Positions 62,000 to 64,000 of a stretch of DNA of 64,000 nt are shown piece after piece. The notes beneath the pieces were generated by a model that was given only the letters and a program-made list of their open reading frames with translations, was not told the origin of the DNA and did no database searches. Where the stretch lies: contig NC_135140.1 of assembly GCF_051014445.1 (NCBI RefSeq), forward strand, positions 11,798,001-11,862,000, given 5' to 3'. A program made the position numbers and the translations under genes. Numbering within the stretch: the stretch's first letter is position 1; every line of letters starts with the position of its first letter. This DNA comes from Colletes latitarsis. Its lineage: Eukaryota > Arthropoda > Insecta > Hymenoptera > Colletidae.

Positions 62000-62931
62000 T
62001 TAATTCATCATGCAAGATTCATACGTGGGAATCATATACTTGATATTTATAAAAGCATCTTCACCACCATAAATTTCAAGCATTTCAAGGGTCTCTTGTA
62101 TTATATCTGCAGCGTTCTCTCCTCTTTGTTGCGAGTAGTCAATTCCTTCTCCGAGATTGACTGCAATATTGAATCCAAATTTATTTTAATATAGAATCAT
62201 TAATATAAATAAAAATCCTACCGTTTTTATCTTTCAATAAATTAAGAACTGGTAAAATTTGTCTGAAATATGGCACTAAAGCTTCCCCGACACAATCCGC
62301 TGAACGTACGAGTTTTTGGACGGCTTTCAATGTAGCACAAATGATTTCCGACATTTTTGTATTTAGAGCCTCTATAATAGTGACATATATGTATTTATAT
62401 TTAAGAAATTGACTAAAGAAATCAGGAAAAAAAGGAAATTACTTTTAATAGGAATTATTAATTGCGGTACAACGGGTAAAATTTTTGGGCCGCCATGTTC
62501 TAACATGTCGGATATTCCTTGTTCTACTAGAAATTTATAAGGTTGCTCCGTTTCTGTCAATCCATCAAAAAACAATGGTAAATAATGATGAAAATCTAAG
62601 TCTTCGATCTCGACTTTCCAGCTGAGTTTCGTGCCATAAATATCATTTTCCAATGATATCGGAAATACGCCCTGTTCATAGAATTTTCGAAAAGTTGATG
62701 GTTTAGGTGGTTGAGGTTTATATAGTTCGTACCGAGGAGGCTTTGCAACTATAGTATTTTCCTAAATAAATTGCCAATAAATAATGTAAAATTATTACGT
62801 ACAATCTTATAACACTAAAGCTTTACCTGCAAAGCTTGAATTGTAAAAGCTGGAACAACCCTCGGTTTTCTTTTTCTATACTGTGGTATACCTTTTCGAA
62901 TTTCAGTCCAAAATTCTGTTTCATTTACCAT
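62000..62931 (-). CDS. PACRG: Parkin co-regulated gene protein (PACRG)
   Basis: Four exons: 62931-62827, 62761-62443, 62371-62222, 62160-62000; 245 codons (244 aa). Recognised from [75 protein letters not shown] and [20 protein letters not shown], which are highly conserved in the family. PACRG is an armadillo/HEAT-like protein that sits in the inner junction of ciliary doublet microtubules. In insects cilia are restricted to sensory neurons and sperm, so expression there is expected. The C-terminus is a few residues longer than usual (after KYMIPTYES). It lies next to POLR3A, on the same strand, and ends close to the 3' end of GlnRS. Confidence 0.94.
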
Positions 62932-63350
62932 TCCGAAGATCTATAATTACTATCCAATTCAAAGAAAAATTTTAAGTAATTCGTTATTGCAAAATGGCGT
63001 CATACAATTTTATCCGTAGTATAAAATATATTAATATTCGCGTTAAAAGCACGTTGCTTCAGTTAACATTATCGATACGATACCAATATGACATTGCCGA
63101 GTTACAGAAATATAACGTGTGACAAATATGGATCAAACACGTTGTTTCTTAGCAACTAAAGATGGTTCATTTAATAAATCACAGTATCGCACTTGTACTT
63201 TTAAAAGTATATTTTTGGCTTAAAAAGATAAATAATTTTTAAGCGGACAGAAACTATGAAGTATAAAAATTGTTAGTTTCATTAGAATACATCTTTCTTT
63301 TTATGTACATTAAATATTTTATTATAAAGTAGGTAACAATTAATTTACAT
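62932..63350. other. PACRG upstream region / POLR3A 3' flank
   Basis: 419 bp between the POLR3A stop and the PACRG start, both on the minus strand. It should contain the POLR3A 3' UTR and the PACRG promoter. The word ATAACATTATCGATACGATA near 63065 is compatible with a DRE-like ATCGAT element, only weakly. Confidence 0.4.
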
Positions 63351-64000
63351 TTATGCCGCGGTTTTTGTAATTTTCTTATGGAATTGTGGGTCATCGAATA
63401 TCAAGTTCCTTTTCTGTGGTTCATCCTTGTCAGCTGTATTTTATTAATAAGGAAAATAACGCGTTAACAAATTTTACTATACCTAAACTGAAAAAAATTT
63501 AATGTTGTTAAATTTGAAGAAGCTAGTTTGAAAAGGATATTTGTGAAGCAACTTGAAGATTCCTGTTCCTACTGGAACTGGAATACCCATTATAATTGAT
63601 TCAGATACACCGCAGATAACATCTTTCTGCCCGTAATAGGCTGCGTCAAATAGATGATCGGCTGTTTTCTCAAACTGTTAAATAATTACTTATTAATACT
63701 ATTTGCTAATAATGTTATGCATGTATATGTAGGTTGTTCCATGCAATTGAGAAAAGTTATATCTCTAAAACGGTTAGAGACACCAACAAATTTCATAAGG
63801 CAAAATTAAATGGCATCGAATGATACACAAATTGACGTAATTTTTTAAAAAAATGCAGAATAGGATATCTCACCGAAGCCAAATTCAAAACAGATTCCTT
63901 CATCTTCGCTAAGCCTTGTCTCGTAATACCTAATACTTCTCCCCTGCTTGTCATCAAATCAGCTACAAGCATCGGATGTCTTCGATCAATGCTCATTCCA
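63351..64000 (-). CDS. POLR3A: RNA polymerase III largest subunit (RPC1), 3' end, partial at window edge
   Basis: Three exons are visible: 64000-63874 (continues beyond the window), 63674-63541 and 63435-63351. They encode the conserved C-terminal part of RPC1: [84 protein letters not shown], then [16 protein letters not shown]. The subunit forms one half of the Pol III active site and cleft; this segment corresponds to the cleft and jaw-proximal C-terminus. The last intron (63436-63540) lacks a usable GT donor and is read as a U12-type AT-AC intron (separate entry). The ORF ends TKTAA then stop at 63351-63353. Confidence 0.93.
63436..63540 (-). other. U12-type AT-AC intron in POLR3A
   Basis: On the minus strand the intron begins ATATCCTTTT, the U12 AT-AC donor consensus. 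It ends AATAAAATAC, with TTCCTTATT, close to the U12 branch consensus TTCCTTRAY, about 11-12 bases upstream. Splicing at these sites joins CTT CAC AA to A GCT GAC and restores a conserved reading ([13 protein letters not shown]). No GT-AG alternative keeps the frame: reading on meets a stop in the intron. Length 105 bp. Confidence 0.85.

Noticed and set aside
63480..63550. Alternative POLR3A C-terminus read straight into the intron to an in-frame stop
   Set aside because: It would replace the conserved RPC1 tail with an AT-rich extension, while splicing at ATATCC/AC restores the conserved tail exactly.
1..64000. tRNA genes, rRNA, CRISPR arrays, prokaryotic operons, integrated viral genes
   Set aside because: No A/B-box cloverleaf, rRNA core sequence, regularly spaced short repeats, or viral protein signatures were found on reading both strands.

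Overview
The window is nuclear DNA from an insect, most likely a hymenopteran (bee-like). The genes carry many GT-AG introns, the background is strongly AT-rich, there is a cluster of secreted histidine acid phosphatases of the venom/lysosomal type expanded in bees, wasps and ants, and non-autonomous inverted-repeat transposons are abundant. No prokaryotic or viral gene was seen. Species was not determined; all assignments come from reading the sequence.

Left part (about 1-40 kb): five complete histidine acid phosphatase genes on both strands (97-3905 -, 14158-17781 +, 18360-22172 -, 25027-28166 -, 37448-39879 +), each with six exons, a signal peptide and intact splice sites. Genes 1 and 3 are close duplicates; genes 2, 4 and 5 are older and differ in intron positions. 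Four keep the RHGxRxP phosphate-binding loop but have His-Glu where classical acid phosphatases have His-Asp. The fifth has lost the key arginines and the distal histidine while its frame stays open, so it looks like a secreted or membrane-tethered pseudophosphatase. The space within and between these genes is filled with repeats: a TA-flanked MITE family (called MITE-1 here) with terminal repeat starting TACAGGGTGTTCGGCC, several long-hairpin elements, a GC-rich duplicated block at 8.5-9.3 kb and a large inverted composite at 30.5-34.5 kb.

Right part (about 40-64 kb): a compact run of cellular genes. Two genes I do not recognise (40296-42896 - and 44773-45408 -) are followed by Tim13 (mitochondrial intermembrane chaperone, +), a long gene-free AT-rich stretch (47-52.4 kb), CEP43/FGFR1OP (centriole/cilium, -), EEF1AKMT1 (eEF1A lysine methyltransferase, -), glutaminyl-tRNA synthetase (+), PACRG (ciliary doublet microtubule protein, -) and the 3' end of POLR3A (largest RNA polymerase III subunit, -), which runs off the right edge. 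Two head-to-head pairs (44773-45408/Tim13 and EEF1AKMT1/GlnRS) are separated by about 600 bp and probably share promoters.

Highlights: the pseudophosphatase gene; replacement of Asp by Glu in the catalytic dyad of the other cluster members; a MITE-1 insertion at 42987-43382 whose empty paralogous site lies in the same window and fixes the TA target duplication; a modular internal repeat in MITE-1; and an apparent AT-AC (U12-type) intron in POLR3A, supported by reading frame and conserved protein sequence.
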